From: Lampris incognitus
Lineage: Eukaryota; Chordata; Actinopteri; Lampriformes; Lampridae
NCBI RefSeq assembly: GCF_029633865.1
Contig: NC_079211.1
Coordinates: 6,572,091-6,636,090, forward strand
Reading direction: 5' to 3'
DNA: 64,000 nt
Shown piece after piece: positions 54,401 through 64,000 of the stretch. The number at the start of each line of letters is the position of its first letter. Position 1 is the first letter of the stretch. The translations under genes and the position numbers were made by a program. Under the pieces are notes generated by a model. The model was not told the origin of the DNA. It made no database searches and saw nothing but the letters and a program-made list of their open reading frames with translations.

Positions 54401-55658
54401 AAACAGCTATTAACCAGTTGGGTCTGAGTACCATCGCAAATTTAACGCACAGCATCGTAAATCAACTACATTTACCGCAATAGTGCCAGCGAGCTGAACA
54501 GTACACAAGAGAATAACTTAAACTTTCACCACAAGACATGACAGGAAAGAGGAGGGCTTCCCTAAACCATTCTAATACAGGGGTGGCTAACCACATGCCA
54601 CGGAGAGCCATGTGTATGCAGGTTTTCATTCCAGCCGGACTTCACCCCGGGTGATTTCACTGATTAGCAACCCTTCAGCTAAAGAGGAAGAATGTGTCAG
54701 TGAAATCCCCTGGTGTGGAGTCGGGTCGGAATGAAAACCTGCATACACATGGCTCCCCCACGGCACACGGTTAGCCACCCCCGTTCTAATAGTATTCATG
54801 ATAGGATCACAAGTCATGAGTTTGAAAAAATGTTTTAAGAAAAGTTGGTGAAATTCCCCATTAACCTGACATGATATAAAAAATAAAAATCTCTTCTATC
54901 ACAACGCCTTCTTAAAACATTTGCCTCTTAACAGGCCTTTTTCCGTTTGCACCATTTCTATTCTTGATCCATTCCCGTCCATCCATTATCCAAACCACTT
55001 ACCCTGTTCTCAGGGTCGCGGGGATGCTATGTGCTCCCCAGATCCACCCGCAGTTGTACAGACGCTCCCCCACTTGCAGGAGTCTCTGACTGCGATTGCA
55101 GGCTATATTACCCCTACCAGCTTCCAACCCACACACAACGTTAGTGATGTTCCCTGTGCCGCGCTGCCGAGCCAGAGGTCAAACTGTGAAACTCAGTGTT
55201 GGGACTCTGGCAGATTAGTCCACTGTGCCACCCGAGCACCCTATCACCAGTAGTTTTCTCACTCATCCACCAAAAAACATGTAACAAATAAAGAGTGAGG
55301 CTGTTGTGTAACACAGAGCCTTTGAATGCACTTACCCCAAGAACGGTAGGATGAACATGACGGAGCAATAGACTGTGACGAGTCGCGACAGCCACATTGC
55401 AGTCTCAAGCTTGTTACTCAACAAAAATTGCTGTGGAAGACACAAAAAAATAAGATAAAAATTAGATATTTTCCAACGAATATTTTAGATGTGCCCAGGT
55501 TAAAAGCCCCATCAGTCAATGGATCTAAGATGAATTAATAAATTGACACAGAGGCAGAGATGAACTATTTGAGTGTAGCTGTCAGTTTTCCTTTAGACAA
55601 TATATAACTAACTCACCACAGGCCCCGAGCGGGGAGGGGGGGTTCCAGCGTCAGACAT
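45455..55658 (-). CDS. tmem33: Transmembrane protein 33
   Basis: ER/nuclear-envelope multi-pass protein of the TMEM33/Pom33 family; in vertebrates linked to reticulon and ER-stress functions. Coding exons: 55617-55658, 55336-55430, 53531-53718, 53186-53253, 49684-49817, 49481-49564, 45455-45584. All are gt/ag and in frame, giving 246 aa (human 247). Start MSDAGTPPP. Membrane segments: about 29-47 (VTVYCSVMFILPFLG), about 98-124 (HYLLYSLILVNSYPIT and IFPVFLFSLLHA) and about 155-176 (LKFIACNEIFLMPATLFML). The conserved C-terminus has RRNPYCRTLFTELR and IAFISRLAPTG. The first coding exon starts at an acceptor (55,679), so a non-coding exon lies further upstream. Introns 4 and 6 are swollen by LINEs. 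Confidence 0.97.
45745..46015 (-). repeat. LINE 3'-end-like repeat
   Basis: Begins with taataataactttatttatg followed by agcacttttctaaaaca, which on the minus strand is the 3' end of a repeat I recognise as common in fish. No protein part. In tmem33 intron 6. Confidence 0.45.
46016..49450 (+). mobile_element. L2-type LINE with SGNH-esterase ORF1, split by an RTE
   Basis: 5' region to about 46,310, then ORF1-like text (EESELSSLRSELHSIESLLD, coiled-coil-like) and an SGNH hydrolase block: IIGDSIIRF at about 47,102-47,130 and LIIHVGTNDIM at 47,235-47,265. Esterase-type ORF1 proteins are known in CR1/L2 LINEs. Decayed endonuclease text follows at 47,860-48,420 and 49,207-49,450 (NVSDHKAVIF). It has many frame changes. 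The reverse transcriptase is absent, so the 3' end is truncated. In tmem33 intron 6; host transcription is opposite. Confidence 0.78.
48427..49206 (-). mobile_element. RTE-like LINE nested in the L2
   Basis: Minus-strand pol C-terminus ([58 protein letters not shown]) and tail with (AGT)n. The perfect 18-bp duplication gtcttaataatattgaac lies at 48,409-48,426 and 49,207-49,224. 5' truncated. Confidence 0.95.
49990..50245 (-). mobile_element. Old V-SINE-like fragment
   Basis: Diverged match to the centre and head (catacaaacacggggagaac, atgcaaactacacacag, accgggtttgaacc). In tmem33 intron 4. Confidence 0.5.
50160..51480 (-). mobile_element. HERO/R2-type LINE, N-terminal half
   Basis: Minus strand, 5' to 3': a zinc-finger-like N-terminus at about 51,340-51,250 (VCFSGWGKLTSSNSLKTHQG), basic linker, then the start of the reverse-transcriptase domain at 50,636-50,240 (EINPPKWSEVEQAVKWARAS, APGPNGVPYQLYKCAPDVLR, KAWCRSGGVLIPKE). 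It stops before the catalytic aspartates. In tmem33 intron 4. Confidence 0.72.
51677..52960 (-). mobile_element. HERO/R2-type LINE, nuclease end, flanked by inverted repeats
   Basis: Minus strand: a CCHC knuckle at about 52,590-52,550 (CPLCSTPATLRHILTGC), then a restriction-like endonuclease at 52,442-51,912 (RPDLVLWS, VYFVELTRPWETAV, ERKKLQYTELVAEAEQQGW). The PD..E..K pattern and YTEL are as known for R2/HERO elements. A diverged inverted repeat of about 170 bp flanks it: 51,680-51,850 and 52,785-52,955. Confidence 0.75.
53760..54570. other. tmem33 intron 2, part
   Basis: No repeat or exon recognised between tmem33 exon 3 and the MITE at 54,578. Confidence 0.5.
54578..54783. mobile_element. 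hAT-type MITE in tmem33 intron 2
   Basis: Inverted ends caggggtggctaacc and ggttagccacccccg; interior arms extend the palindrome (gaaaacctgcatacacatgg). Perfect 8-bp duplication ttctaata at 54,570-54,577 and 54,784-54,791. A younger relative of the copy at 44,511. Confidence 0.93.
54970..55030 (-). mobile_element. V-SINE tail scrap
   Basis: Short match: gtccatccattatccaaacc, then gttctcagggtcgcggggat. Confidence 0.55.
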
Positions 55659-55734
55659 CTTTGGGAGAAGAGCTCACCCTACAAAATAAAACAGTCACAT
55701 TGTAATTCCTTTCATACCGACCACCTGATCCATC

Positions 55735-56112
55735 CATCATCTAAACCACTTATACTACTCAGGTGTCGCAGGGATGCTGGAGCCTTTCCCAGCAGTCATT
55801 GGGCAGCAGGCGGAGAGACACCCTGGACAGGCCGCCAGGCCATCACAGGGCCCACACGCACACACACACACACATGCACACATACACACCTATGGACAAT
55901 TTTAGTATGGCTGATCCACCTGACCTACATGTCTCTGGACTGTGGGAGGAAACTAGAGCACCTGGAGGAAACCCACACAGACACAGGGAGAACATGCAAA
56001 CTCCACACAGAGGACGACCCCCAAGGTTGGGACTACCCCGGGGCTCGACCCCAGGACCTTCTTGCTGTGAGGCGACCACGCTAATCACTGTGCCAACCAC
56101 TGTGCCGCCAAC
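55735..56112 (-). mobile_element. V-SINE-like SINE, nearly full length
   Basis: Minus-strand head at about 56,045-56,112 (agtggttggcacagtgatta region; B box gggtcgagcccc), centre tgtgtggagtttgcatgttc, CA tract at 55,858-55,874 and tail at 55,735. Lies immediately upstream of tmem33's first coding exon, in a 5' UTR intron. Confidence 0.8.
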
Positions 56113-56114
56113 TC

Positions 56115-56860
56115 CGAGCAAGGATACTGACTGTTAATTCCCTTTTCTACTATTTTCTTTTGTTGCCTGCCATATGCTACAAAGACGTCCCTGTCATTCA
56201 CCATTAGCGAAACCCTGAGAACCTCCATTCACTCAGGAAAGCCTTCTCTACTCACTCCTCCTTTACTTTTGGTTTAGGGAATTGCCAATCGGCTGGAAAT
56301 AAAACAGAATTTATCGAGGCACTGGCTTATCTGTCAGACATTCAGGTACTAGCCCTAATCTACACATAAAGTGGCCTGACAGTCATAATCTGACCAGTTA
56401 AAATATTTATTCAATTTACTTTCACGGGGAGATTGTGGACTTTATGAGCCATTGCAGTAGCACAACCAATTCATAATTTTCCATTAATGAATCTTTTGTT
56501 TAGATTCAGGGCTTTCACTAAATTTTCACCGCATAACTTTTCTGATGACTCCTCCCTCACAAATACACCATGCGTGGTGGTCATTCCAAAGGCCAAAACA
56601 AGACTACATAAATTCCCAACCTCAAGCAAATATCAGGAAATATTCAAAATTAGTTTTGCATGCCACTTACACAGGAATAAAAATGAATATTAGTTGGGGA
56701 AAAAAAACATTCAATATTTTTTTGGAACAACTTCAAATGAAATTCATATTTCTAAAAACATTGCAACTTCAAATTTGCAAAGATAAAATAAAAATAACTG
56801 CCAGTAAACAGCTGACTGTTAGTAGTCATCAGGGGAAATCACCAAAAACAGAACTGCTTA
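56115..56860. other. Gene-free stretch upstream of tmem33
   Basis: AT-rich, probably tmem33 5' UTR intron. No assignable element. Confidence 0.45.
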
Positions 56861-56861
56861 A

Positions 56862-57010
56862 ATCCATCCATCCATCCATCCATCCATGATCCAAACCGCT
56901 TCTCCTGCTCTCAGGGTGGCGGGGATGCTGCAGCCTATCCCAGCAGTCACTGGGCGGCAGGCGGGGAGACACCCTGGACAGATCACCAGACCATCACAGG
57001 GCCCGGGGGA
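56862..57010 (-). mobile_element. V-SINE fragment
   Basis: (CCAT)n at 56,864-56,887, then gatccaaaccgcttctcctg, ggcggcaggcggggagacac. The tRNA-like head is missing. Confidence 0.7.
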
Positions 57011-57324
57011 AAACCAACTGGAGTCCAATTGGATTTCTATCCAGACACCAGGACATGTTTTTTTTTTTTTTTTTTTTGCTTAAATCTTAAAATTGTATAT
57101 TTTTCACATCTAAATGTTGCTCATTGACAACAGCCAAATGGATCAACCAAGACTTGTTATCGGTCACTTGGGGAAAAGCTCGACATGAATGGAAAGAAAA
57201 ACGCAGGCCAGGGTGACTGATTAGCTTTGTAACATCTCACCCAAATGTCTCCCAGAGGTTGTCACGTCTTGCAAGACGACTGGACAATTTGGAAAACACT
57301 GGGAACCTCCAAAATCTCCTAAAA

Positions 57325-57932
57325 CAGTGGTTCTCAACCTTTTTGGGGTCCTGGACCCCCTGCGTATTTTTGATCTACCCTGAGGACCCCTCCACCTGAT
57401 CTTGGGGGAGGGGGGTTGCAATTTGATAGAAACAGTAGAAACTGCATTTTAAATTGCATTATAGCATTTATTCACTCTTTGGGGCAAAAATAAGAGCTTT
57501 CAGTTGTAACTTAGATATAGTTAACAAAACAGAATTCTTATGCAGTAACTTTCAGATATATGTAACAAAACAGAATATGTATTCAGTAACTTTCAGATAT
57601 ATGTAACAAAACAGAATATGTATTCAGTAACTTTCAGATAGATGTAACAACAGAATTCTTATGCAGTAACTTTTAACAATGCAAACGGGAGCGAGATCTC
57701 TTATTAAAATACAATAAATGACACTTGTGAAACAGATGTAATTAGAGAAAAAGTCCTGTTACCCTTTATAGCTTAGGTAGATAAAGGTCTCAGTCACATC
57801 TGAGTAAAATAATCCTATTTCTATAAATGTCATAGGATCTTTTTATTTTTAAAGGTATTTTATTTTCACGGACCCCTTGCAATTACACCACGGACCACTA
57901 GGGGTCCGCGGACCCCCGGTTGAGAAACACTG
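57325..57932. mobile_element. hAT-type MITE with an internal tandem repeat
   Basis: Ends cagtggttctcaacc and ggttgagaaacactg, with subterminal inverted ggacccc motifs. No 8-bp duplication is visible, so it is older or rearranged. Inside, 57,497-57,680 is about four copies of a 41-42-bp unit (cagtaactttcagatatatg, taacaaaacagaat). Confidence 0.78.
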
Positions 57933-57949
57933 TATCTAGGGGAGAACAC

Positions 57950-58222
57950 CTAGCCTGATGTTGTGGCGACATGTTAACGACAGAGTAAAAACCGGGTGAG
58001 AGGGGTAACGGAAGACGAGGTTCCAGCGGTGTGGAAACCTGGTCTGGGGGTGGTGGTGTGGCGAACCGGCTCCGGATCAGGGCCGGTGCTCTGGACCATT
58101 CATGCCGCCTGGGCGAAGCGCTCTACCGTAGCGAGGAGGGCTAGCGGAGGTTGAGGTTGCTAACCTGGCGCAGCACATCTGGATAGATAGCACACACACA
58201 CACGCACACACACGCGCGCGCG

Positions 58223-58290
<68 letters not shown>

Positions 58291-58660
58291 ACCCGGCCTG
58301 CTCTAATGCTAACGCGATGCTAAGCCGGTGAGCAGCAGCAGCAGCGACCCGGCTCTAGAACGTTCTCACGCAGGCTAACGCTACTAGCCGCTAACGCTAG
58401 CTCACGCGGAGAGCGTGTGTTCCAAGGGGGAGCGACTGTAACCGGCTCGAAATAAGAAAGCTGCCCTCGCTGGGACGCGGGGGACGAAGACCGACCACAG
58501 ACATGAAATGGACGAGTATTTATAGACACGCAGAGAAGGAACAGAAACGGAGGTCTTGCCTGAATGTCACCGACGATACCGCGAGGCGAACACACACACA
58601 AATCACACACACACACACACACCAGCGGTTGACGAGCGGAAGTGATCACGTGACCTCAAC
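57950..58660 (-). promoter_or_regulatory. CpG-rich probable tmem33 promoter region
   Basis: GC- and CpG-rich unique-looking sequence upstream of tmem33 with several taacgctagc-type motifs. It is the only CpG-rich block 5' of the gene, and a non-coding first exon is required by the acceptor at 55,679. Exact start not determinable. Confidence 0.45.
58189..58288. repeat. (CA)n/(CG)n compound microsatellite
   Basis: About 100 bp of alternating purine-pyrimidine: CA units, a run of about 10 CG units at 58,213-58,231, then about 29 CA units. Confidence 0.97.
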
Positions 58661-58717
58661 TCACTAGGGAACGTGTTATCGCGATATTACGTCTCCCTCG
58701 TGGTGGTGAGACCGGCT

Positions 58718-59170
58718 TCTTTTTTTTTTTATCTATATTTTTATTGAACATTGTTCATATTCGTGTACATAATCTTGAAGAAAGTTCATTATAAAACAAA
58801 TATGGCAAATATACATTCCATCCAACAATACATAGGCGTATCCAGCGCGCCAAAGGGAACAGGATGTAAACATTTCTGTACAGTATATCAGGAAGTACAT
58901 AGAGGTTGAATGTCACATGACAAATATAGGGTAAGGTGTTATGAAAATAAGGGTACAAACAATAATTGACACTAATTGAAAATAATAACACATAGTCCAT
59001 CATGCAAGGGGGCATTAATAAGGATGTCAGTCTTCTGATTCAGTGGGGAAATGTCTTAACACCTCATAAACCTTTAGTGCTTTTGTATCGGTCATTAGTT
59101 GTAAAGATTTCAAGTATAATCTAAATTCATTTAAAAAAAAACAACAACAAATTTGGGGGACGACTTAAAG
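58718..59170 (-). mobile_element. Probable LINE 3' UTR
   Basis: Begins with a T-run and atctatatttttattgaaca, which read on the minus strand is a poly(A)-terminated 3' end with caataaa. No protein domain. Family not determined. Confidence 0.35.
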
Positions 59171-59239
59171 TATCTATTTTTATGAATAAAGAATGTGGCT
59201 AAGCAGAGGATTACATTACAGCAGAGTTCATCGTTTTTG

Positions 59240-60000
59240 TTTTCGGTGGTGAGACCGGCTGTTCCCTCTTCATATAGATGGCCTCTGACTCCCCATTCAA
59301 ACCATCCTCTTGTCAAAGGCAGGAAGATGCCCAAACAGGGCACCTGCCAGTCGAAGACAGGAGAAGGACAACAGCTGCCCAAGCGTAAACCAGTGGTGAT
59401 TCTGTATGTGGGGAGTGTCAGAACAGATTTTCCAAAGGCCGCGTCTCAGTTGCTTTCAAACCCCCAAAACACACTGTACCAGAAATTGGTCCACCCCAAA
59501 GATCGGGTCCCCCGGCACAAACAGAGCAATACAGAGTACACGGTTAAGTGCCGGGAGGATCGCAGTGACTTGTACAACACAGAAGAGCTAACATGTCAGA
59601 CCAGGACTCCACAGTCTACACCATCTACAGCCCAGTGGCCACTCTTTCAAGGATGAGGATGTGCACATCCTTGATAGGGAGGAACGCTGGTTTGAACGGG
59701 GAGTCAAGAGGCCATCTATGTGAAGAGGGAACGACCATCCCTGAACTGGGGGGGGGTGTGATTGCAACTATTCCCCAATCCCCTGAATCCCCTGTGAATA
59801 GTACACATGGCCATTTAACTCTAGTTAGTATTGATGGCAATTTGCATATGAAACCAATCGTTGGTTTCGGTCGTTATGCCATTGTATAGTTTATAAGGGT
59901 GGGGTACCTGCAGTCAGTCGAGACTGAAGAGGTCGCTTAGATGATGATGAAACATTTCTCTCTCAATAAAGGCGGTGTCCAGATGAACTGATTCAACTTT
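59240..60000 (+). mobile_element. Penelope-like element, 3' part and pseudo-LTR
   Basis: Plus-strand text LVHPKDRVPRHKQSNTEYTV (about 59,488-59,547) is the region before the GIY-YIG nuclease. The C-terminal block [10 protein letters not shown] follows near 59,655-59,690, and the terminal repeat at 59,785-60,000. 59,250-59,300 carries an inverted scrap of the C-terminal block. A broken copy. Confidence 0.68.
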
Positions 60001-60004
60001 CTGT

Positions 60005-60250
60005 CAAGACTGAGATGGTTTGGACATGTGTGGAGGAGAGATGCTGGGTATACTGGGAGAAGGATGCTGAATATGGAGCTGCCAGGGAAGAGGAGAAGAG
60101 GAAGGCCAAAGAGGAGGTTTATGGATGTGGTGAGGGAGGACATGCAGGTGGTTGGCGTGACAGAGGAAGATGCAGAGGACAGGAAGAGATGGAAACGGAT
60201 AACGACCCCTAACGGCAGCAGCCGAAAGTAGTGGTGGTAGTAGTAGTTTT
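60005..60250 (+). mobile_element. RTE-like LINE tail
   Basis: gagatggtttggacatgtgt, [12 protein letters not shown] and [16 protein letters not shown], then gacccctaacggcagcagcc, gaaagtag(tgg)tagtagtag. Directly follows the Penelope terminal repeat. 5' truncated. Confidence 0.86.
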
Positions 60251-60474
60251 TTTTTTTAATGGTGGGTGGCAACTAGCGTTTAAGTGCTTTACCACTATCT
60301 ACTATGCTGGAGTGTGGGCCAGAGTTCCCTGTTTCCATTAGGACTGGAAAAAAAAAACCTAAATTCTCTTCAGTAACCCCTTTTCTTTTAAAAACTAAAA
60401 CAAGACTTTATATTTTCCTTCCTCAATGCTAAACACATCATTTATTTATTGTTTATTTATTTAATAGAGTCTCT

Positions 60475-62900
60475 GCATTAGCCATAGACAAGAAAGACCA
60501 AATTTTAGCTATGTTATGTAAGTGACAGAAGGGCAGTCTTGGTGATTTCTTTAATGTGCTTATCAAAGGAAAGGCTGGGATCAAATGTAACACCAAGACT
60601 TTTGGCTGCCACACTTTGTGAAATCAGAGTTGTCGATTGTTGTTGTTACTTGATCAAATTGGTGTCTGTGTCTCGCAGGGCCAATTACCAGCATCTCAAT
60701 TTTATCTGAATTTAAAAGCAGGAAATTTAGCGACATCCAATTTTTCACAGCAGCCAAGCAGGCCTCTAAATTAATAATTTGAGTATCATCACCCTTACAG
60801 GCACATACAGCCAAGCATCATCAGCATAACAATGGAAATTTATTCCATGGCTGCGTATAATTTGGCCAAGAGGTGAAATATAAAGAGAGAAAATTAGATG
60901 GCCAAGAAGTGAGCCCTGCGGTATGCCATATAAAATGTCATAGAATTTTGATGTAATATTATTATAGCAGGCACAATGTGTTCTTCAAGATAAATAGGAC
61001 TTAAGCCAAGAGAGAGCTAAGCCAGTGACACCAAACTTACCATTTATTCTGTCTAATACTATACAGTGATCAATGGTGTCAAAGGCTGCACTGAGGTCCA
61101 GTAGTAGAAGCACAGAGGTGGAATCAGAGTCCATAGCTAGTAGAAGATCGTTCACTACCCTGGTGAACTATCAGGTCAGATCAGTTTCAGTGCCCTGAAA
61201 GCCAACTGAAAAGATTCATATAGATAGTTTTCTTCTATATGGGTCGGAAGTTGTTTATACAAACTCTCTCTAGTATTTCTAGAAAAGAATGGAAGACTAG
61301 AGATTGAGGTGCAGTTCTTTAAGTAGAAGTTTAACCACAGCTGTCTTAAAACTGCTGGGAACAGTGCCAGTAGTAAGTAATAAATTAACAATGTCTAGCA
61401 TTGTAGGTCCCAAGAAAGGCCAGAGGTCTTTAAAAAGTTTTGCTGGTAAAGGGTCAAGTAGGCATGTAGTTAATTTAGAAGCTGACAAGAGCTTAGTCAA
61501 AGTGTCAAGAGAGATAGTCTCAAAAGCTGTAATAACAGTGTCTATCAGTGACTCATTGTATAGATATGAATTTGGTAAGACAGGATCTGCAGGAGTAGCT
61601 GGAGTTGAAGAATTGGGTTTATGATCTCATCAACCTTAGTGCAGAAAAAGTCTAGAAATTCGGGGGCGCCGTGAATGGTGAGCATCTAATAGACGGTTGC
61701 TTTTTAGTAAATTTAGATACAGTGTCAAAGAGAAATCTGGGGTTATGTTTATTAATATTGATTAAGCGAGAGAGATATGCTGCTTTTGCAGCATATAAAG
61801 CACACTTGTGTTTCAATGAACACTCATGCCAAGATAGGAAAAAAATTTCAAATTTTGATTTTTCGCTATATATGTTCCAGTCTCCTGTAGGCCCACATAA
61901 AAGTACGTGTCTCGTCATTAAACCGGGGTGTGTGTAGGCCTCTTTAGTTGCCTAGCTCTGGTAGTGAGAGGTGCAACTGAATCGAGGAGACTAGAGAGGG
62001 CCACATTTAAGTCACTAGTGAAATTTTCGACAGAGTATTTCTCTACAGTGAAAGGAGACAAAACTTCAGGCAGCTCTCAGCTGAATGCTGCTACAGTGGA
62101 TGGACCAATGTGGTGAGTGGCAATTACATCTGTGCCGACATTAACAGAACAGACCAATAATGCTTCAAGTTCGACGAGAAAATGGTCTGACACAGCAGAT
62201 GTGGTTCGCAATACATTCAAAGCCAATTCAAGGGTGTTACCACTGCACCGAGTCGACTCTTGAACAAACTGAGCGAATCCAAAAGTATCAACAAGTGCCA
62301 GAAAAGCTTTACTTAGAGGATCTGCAGCCTTATTCAGATTAACATTGAAATCACCAAGAATTAGAATCTCATCAGAATGAGTAACAAGACCTGAGACAAA
62401 GTCTTCAAGAAATAGTGAGTAAGAGCCAGGAGGCCGATAGTGTATCTGAGCAGAGTCTATTCGTGGCTGAGGAGGATGGACCCAGAACAAGAGCCTCAAA
62501 AGATTGGAATATAGATTCAAGGCTAGAAGCCAAACTGAATGTAGACTTGTATATTAAGGCAACACCCCCGCCTCGTTTACCTGCCCAAGCTACATGGGCG
62601 TAAGTATAGTCCGGTGGGGAAGCTTCATTTAAGGGGAGGAAAACGTTTGGTTTCAGCGATGTTTCACATAACCCAATCATATCGAAAGTATGTTCAAGAT
62701 TCAGACCATTTATTAGTAAGGCTTTGGTAGACAGTGATCTGATATTTATGAAACTAAATTTAAGCATCTTGTTGAAGTGATTAGTAGTAGGCAGAACTTT
62801 AGAGCCACCAATAGATGAAATATTAATTGGAATTAGGCACTTTGTATTATTAGTTGACAATTTTGACGACATACGCTTTAGACAATATGTGGTCAAACTT
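60475..62900 (-). mobile_element. L2-type LINE, endonuclease to reverse transcriptase
   Basis: Minus strand, 5' to 3': endonuclease at 62,770-62,080 (SFINIRSLSTKALLINGL, FDMIGLCETSLKP, GKRGGGVALIYKS, EILILGDFNVNLNK, AVSDHFLVEL), middle text 61,918-61,300, and reverse transcriptase ending with the YADD box at about 60,812-60,823 and NFLLLNSDKIEMLVIGPARH. Several frame breaks. It stops before the usual C-terminus, so the 3' end is truncated. Confidence 0.85.
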
Positions 62901-62934
62901 AGATGTTTGATTCTGTAGACATTAGGTACTCATC

Positions 62935-63200
62935 TCATCTCATCTCATCTCATCATCAGCTGCTTCTCCGGGCTATTTAGGGCACTCCAGACGTCCCTCT
63001 CTCCAGCAACGTCCTCCAGCTCCTCCTGGGGATCCCAAGACGTTCCCAGGCCAGATTGGACATGTAGTCCCTCCAGCGAGTTCTGAGTCAACCTCGGGAT
63101 CTCCCCCCAGTTGGATGTACCCGGAAAACCTCCAAAGGAAGGCGCCCAGGAGGCATTCTAATCAGATGCCTGAACCACCTCAACTGGCTCCTTTCGACGT
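62935..63200 (-). mobile_element. LINE 3' end with (CTCAT)n
   Basis: Minus strand encodes QLRWFGHLIRMPPGRLP-like text near 63,130-63,190, followed by gacgttgctggagagaggga and a tail of atgag repeats at 62,930-62,952. A common teleost non-LTR element; clade not assigned. Confidence 0.65.
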
Positions 63201-63204
63201 TGGC

Positions 63205-63310
63205 CCTTGGCTAACGGGTCGGACCTTTTAGTCGAGCGGTTAGCGAGGTACGGGTTCGCGTCCCGGCTGCGGCAGTTCCTGTGGTTGCCCCCTGAATTCG
63301 CTACAATAGT
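63205..63310 (+). mobile_element. tRNA-derived SINE head
   Basis: ctaacgggtcggacctttta, A box tagtcgagcggttagcg, B box gggttcgcgtcccggc, then ttcgctacaatag. The same piece is embedded at 10,420-10,545. Confidence 0.6.
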
Positions 63311-63374
63311 TTTGGTCATGTTTATCTCACCAACTTGCTTATTTTTAATATCATAGTCAAATTCACCGGGCTCA

Positions 63375-63500
63375 TCAACACGGCGATCTCGGTGTTACCT
63401 CCGGCTTGGTCAGGCGTCCCTACAGACTCAGTTGGCCGTGTCTGCGGGTGGGAAGCCGGATGCGGGTACGTGTCCTGGTCGCTGCACTTATTATGGGAGC
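63375..63500 (+). mobile_element. SINE body fragment (29.6-kb family)
   Basis: ggtgttacctccggcttggt, gttggccgtgtctgcgggtg, gtcgctgcact. No head or tail. Confidence 0.6.
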
Positions 63501-63529
63501 ATACCTACAAAAAACAAAAACAAAAACAA

Positions 63530-63905
63530 AAAACTCACTGGACGATCGCCAGGGGGTCGGCCCCCTTTAGTCAAGCGGTTAGCGACGTCGTCCCGTGGCG
63601 CAGTACAAGCTGGATCGAATCCCGCAGCGGGCGAAAAAATAAGCTCGGCTACATTGGTGACAGCGGCGGGATCCGGAAGTGTGCAGATCCTCAGACCTCT
63701 CTTCGGAGCGCGGGAAGAACAAAACGCGAGGTCGTGCTTCCGGGAGACGGTGACTACTGTAACCTACAGAAGAAGAAAAAAGACTCACTGGCCGATCCTC
63801 AGGGGGTCGGCCCCCTTTAGCCGAGCAGTTCGCGATGTCGCCTGGCGGTGTGGTACAAACCGGATCGAATCCCGCAGCGGGCGAAAAAATAAGCTCGGCT
63901 ACAAC
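63530..63905 (+). mobile_element. Tandem pair of tRNA-derived SINEs
   Basis: Two copies of one unit, at 63,530-63,772 and 63,773-63,905, each with gggggtcggccccctttag, a tRNA-like head (A box agc.gttagcga; B box ggatcgaatcccgcagcggg) and gcgaaaaaataagctcggct. The second copy ends after this. Both join at gaaaaaagactcactgg. Confidence 0.75.
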
Positions 63906-64000
63906 AGTATGAATACTGGAAAACTCGAGCAAGGGTAAGTTACAGATCATCCACCCAAACCACCAGCTCAGAAGATCTGACAACACATGGACAGCGGCGA

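Noticed and set aside
57497-57680. CRISPR-like regularly spaced repeats
   Set aside because: The units are contiguous without spacers, inside a eukaryotic MITE.
59195-59656. A host gene with a 153-aa ORF
   Set aside because: Its middle part matches Penelope-like text and its ends are repeat scraps.

Overview
The window is nuclear DNA of a ray-finned (teleost) fish. Three vertebrate host genes with canonical GT-AG introns lie in a dense field of fish transposons, tRNA-derived SINEs and microsatellites. No bacterial, plasmid or organelle feature is present.

Host genes. (1) ccna2 (cyclin A2), plus strand, 8 coding exons from 19,891 to 23,405. It encodes 432 aa, with a destruction box and the MRAIL helix. 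A promoter block upstream matches the known cyclin A layout (CRE-like site, inverted CCAAT, CDE, CHR). (2) bbs7 (BBSome subunit), minus strand, 19 coding exons from 37,977 down to 25,474, encoding 715 aa. A probable non-coding first exon and an RFX X-box lie upstream near 38.3-38.45 kb. (3) tmem33 (ER membrane protein), minus strand, 7 coding exons from 55,658 down to 45,455, encoding 246 aa. At least one 5' non-coding exon is implied, probably in the CpG-rich stretch at 58.0-58.6 kb. ccna2 and bbs7 are convergent, with about 1.2 kb between their candidate poly(A) signals; they are also neighbours in human. All three reading frames were followed exon by exon and look intact.

Region by region. 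1-19 kb is accessory DNA: an RTE-like LINE entering from the left edge, SINEs with target-site duplications, Penelope-like and L1-Tx1 fragments, several MITEs, hAT transposase remains, and broken copies of two uncharacterised fish multicopy protein families (12.0-14.5 kb). It ends in a three-level nest: an RTE fragment holds an L1-Tx1 3' end, which holds a Helitron. 19-25 kb is ccna2, with a hAT MITE in intron 2 and a tandem duplication downstream. 25-38.5 kb is bbs7, with Penelope, Harbinger-type, SINE and RTE insertions in introns. 38.8-44.9 kb is intergenic and holds a second Helitron relic, a fossil Ty3/Gypsy end with its LTR, a SINE and an L2 3' end. 45-58.6 kb is tmem33, whose introns hold an L2 LINE split by an RTE insertion and rearranged HERO/R2-type LINE pieces. 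58.7-64 kb is again repeats: Penelope, RTE tail, L2, LINE tail and tandem tRNA-SINEs.

The three host genes share no pathway; the link is chromosomal position. I found no convincing new gene system. The most informative signals are the precisely datable nested insertions, a few MITE families with unusual architecture, and two conserved promoter modules. Family names of repeats rest on protein or terminal signatures read by eye, not on a database search.
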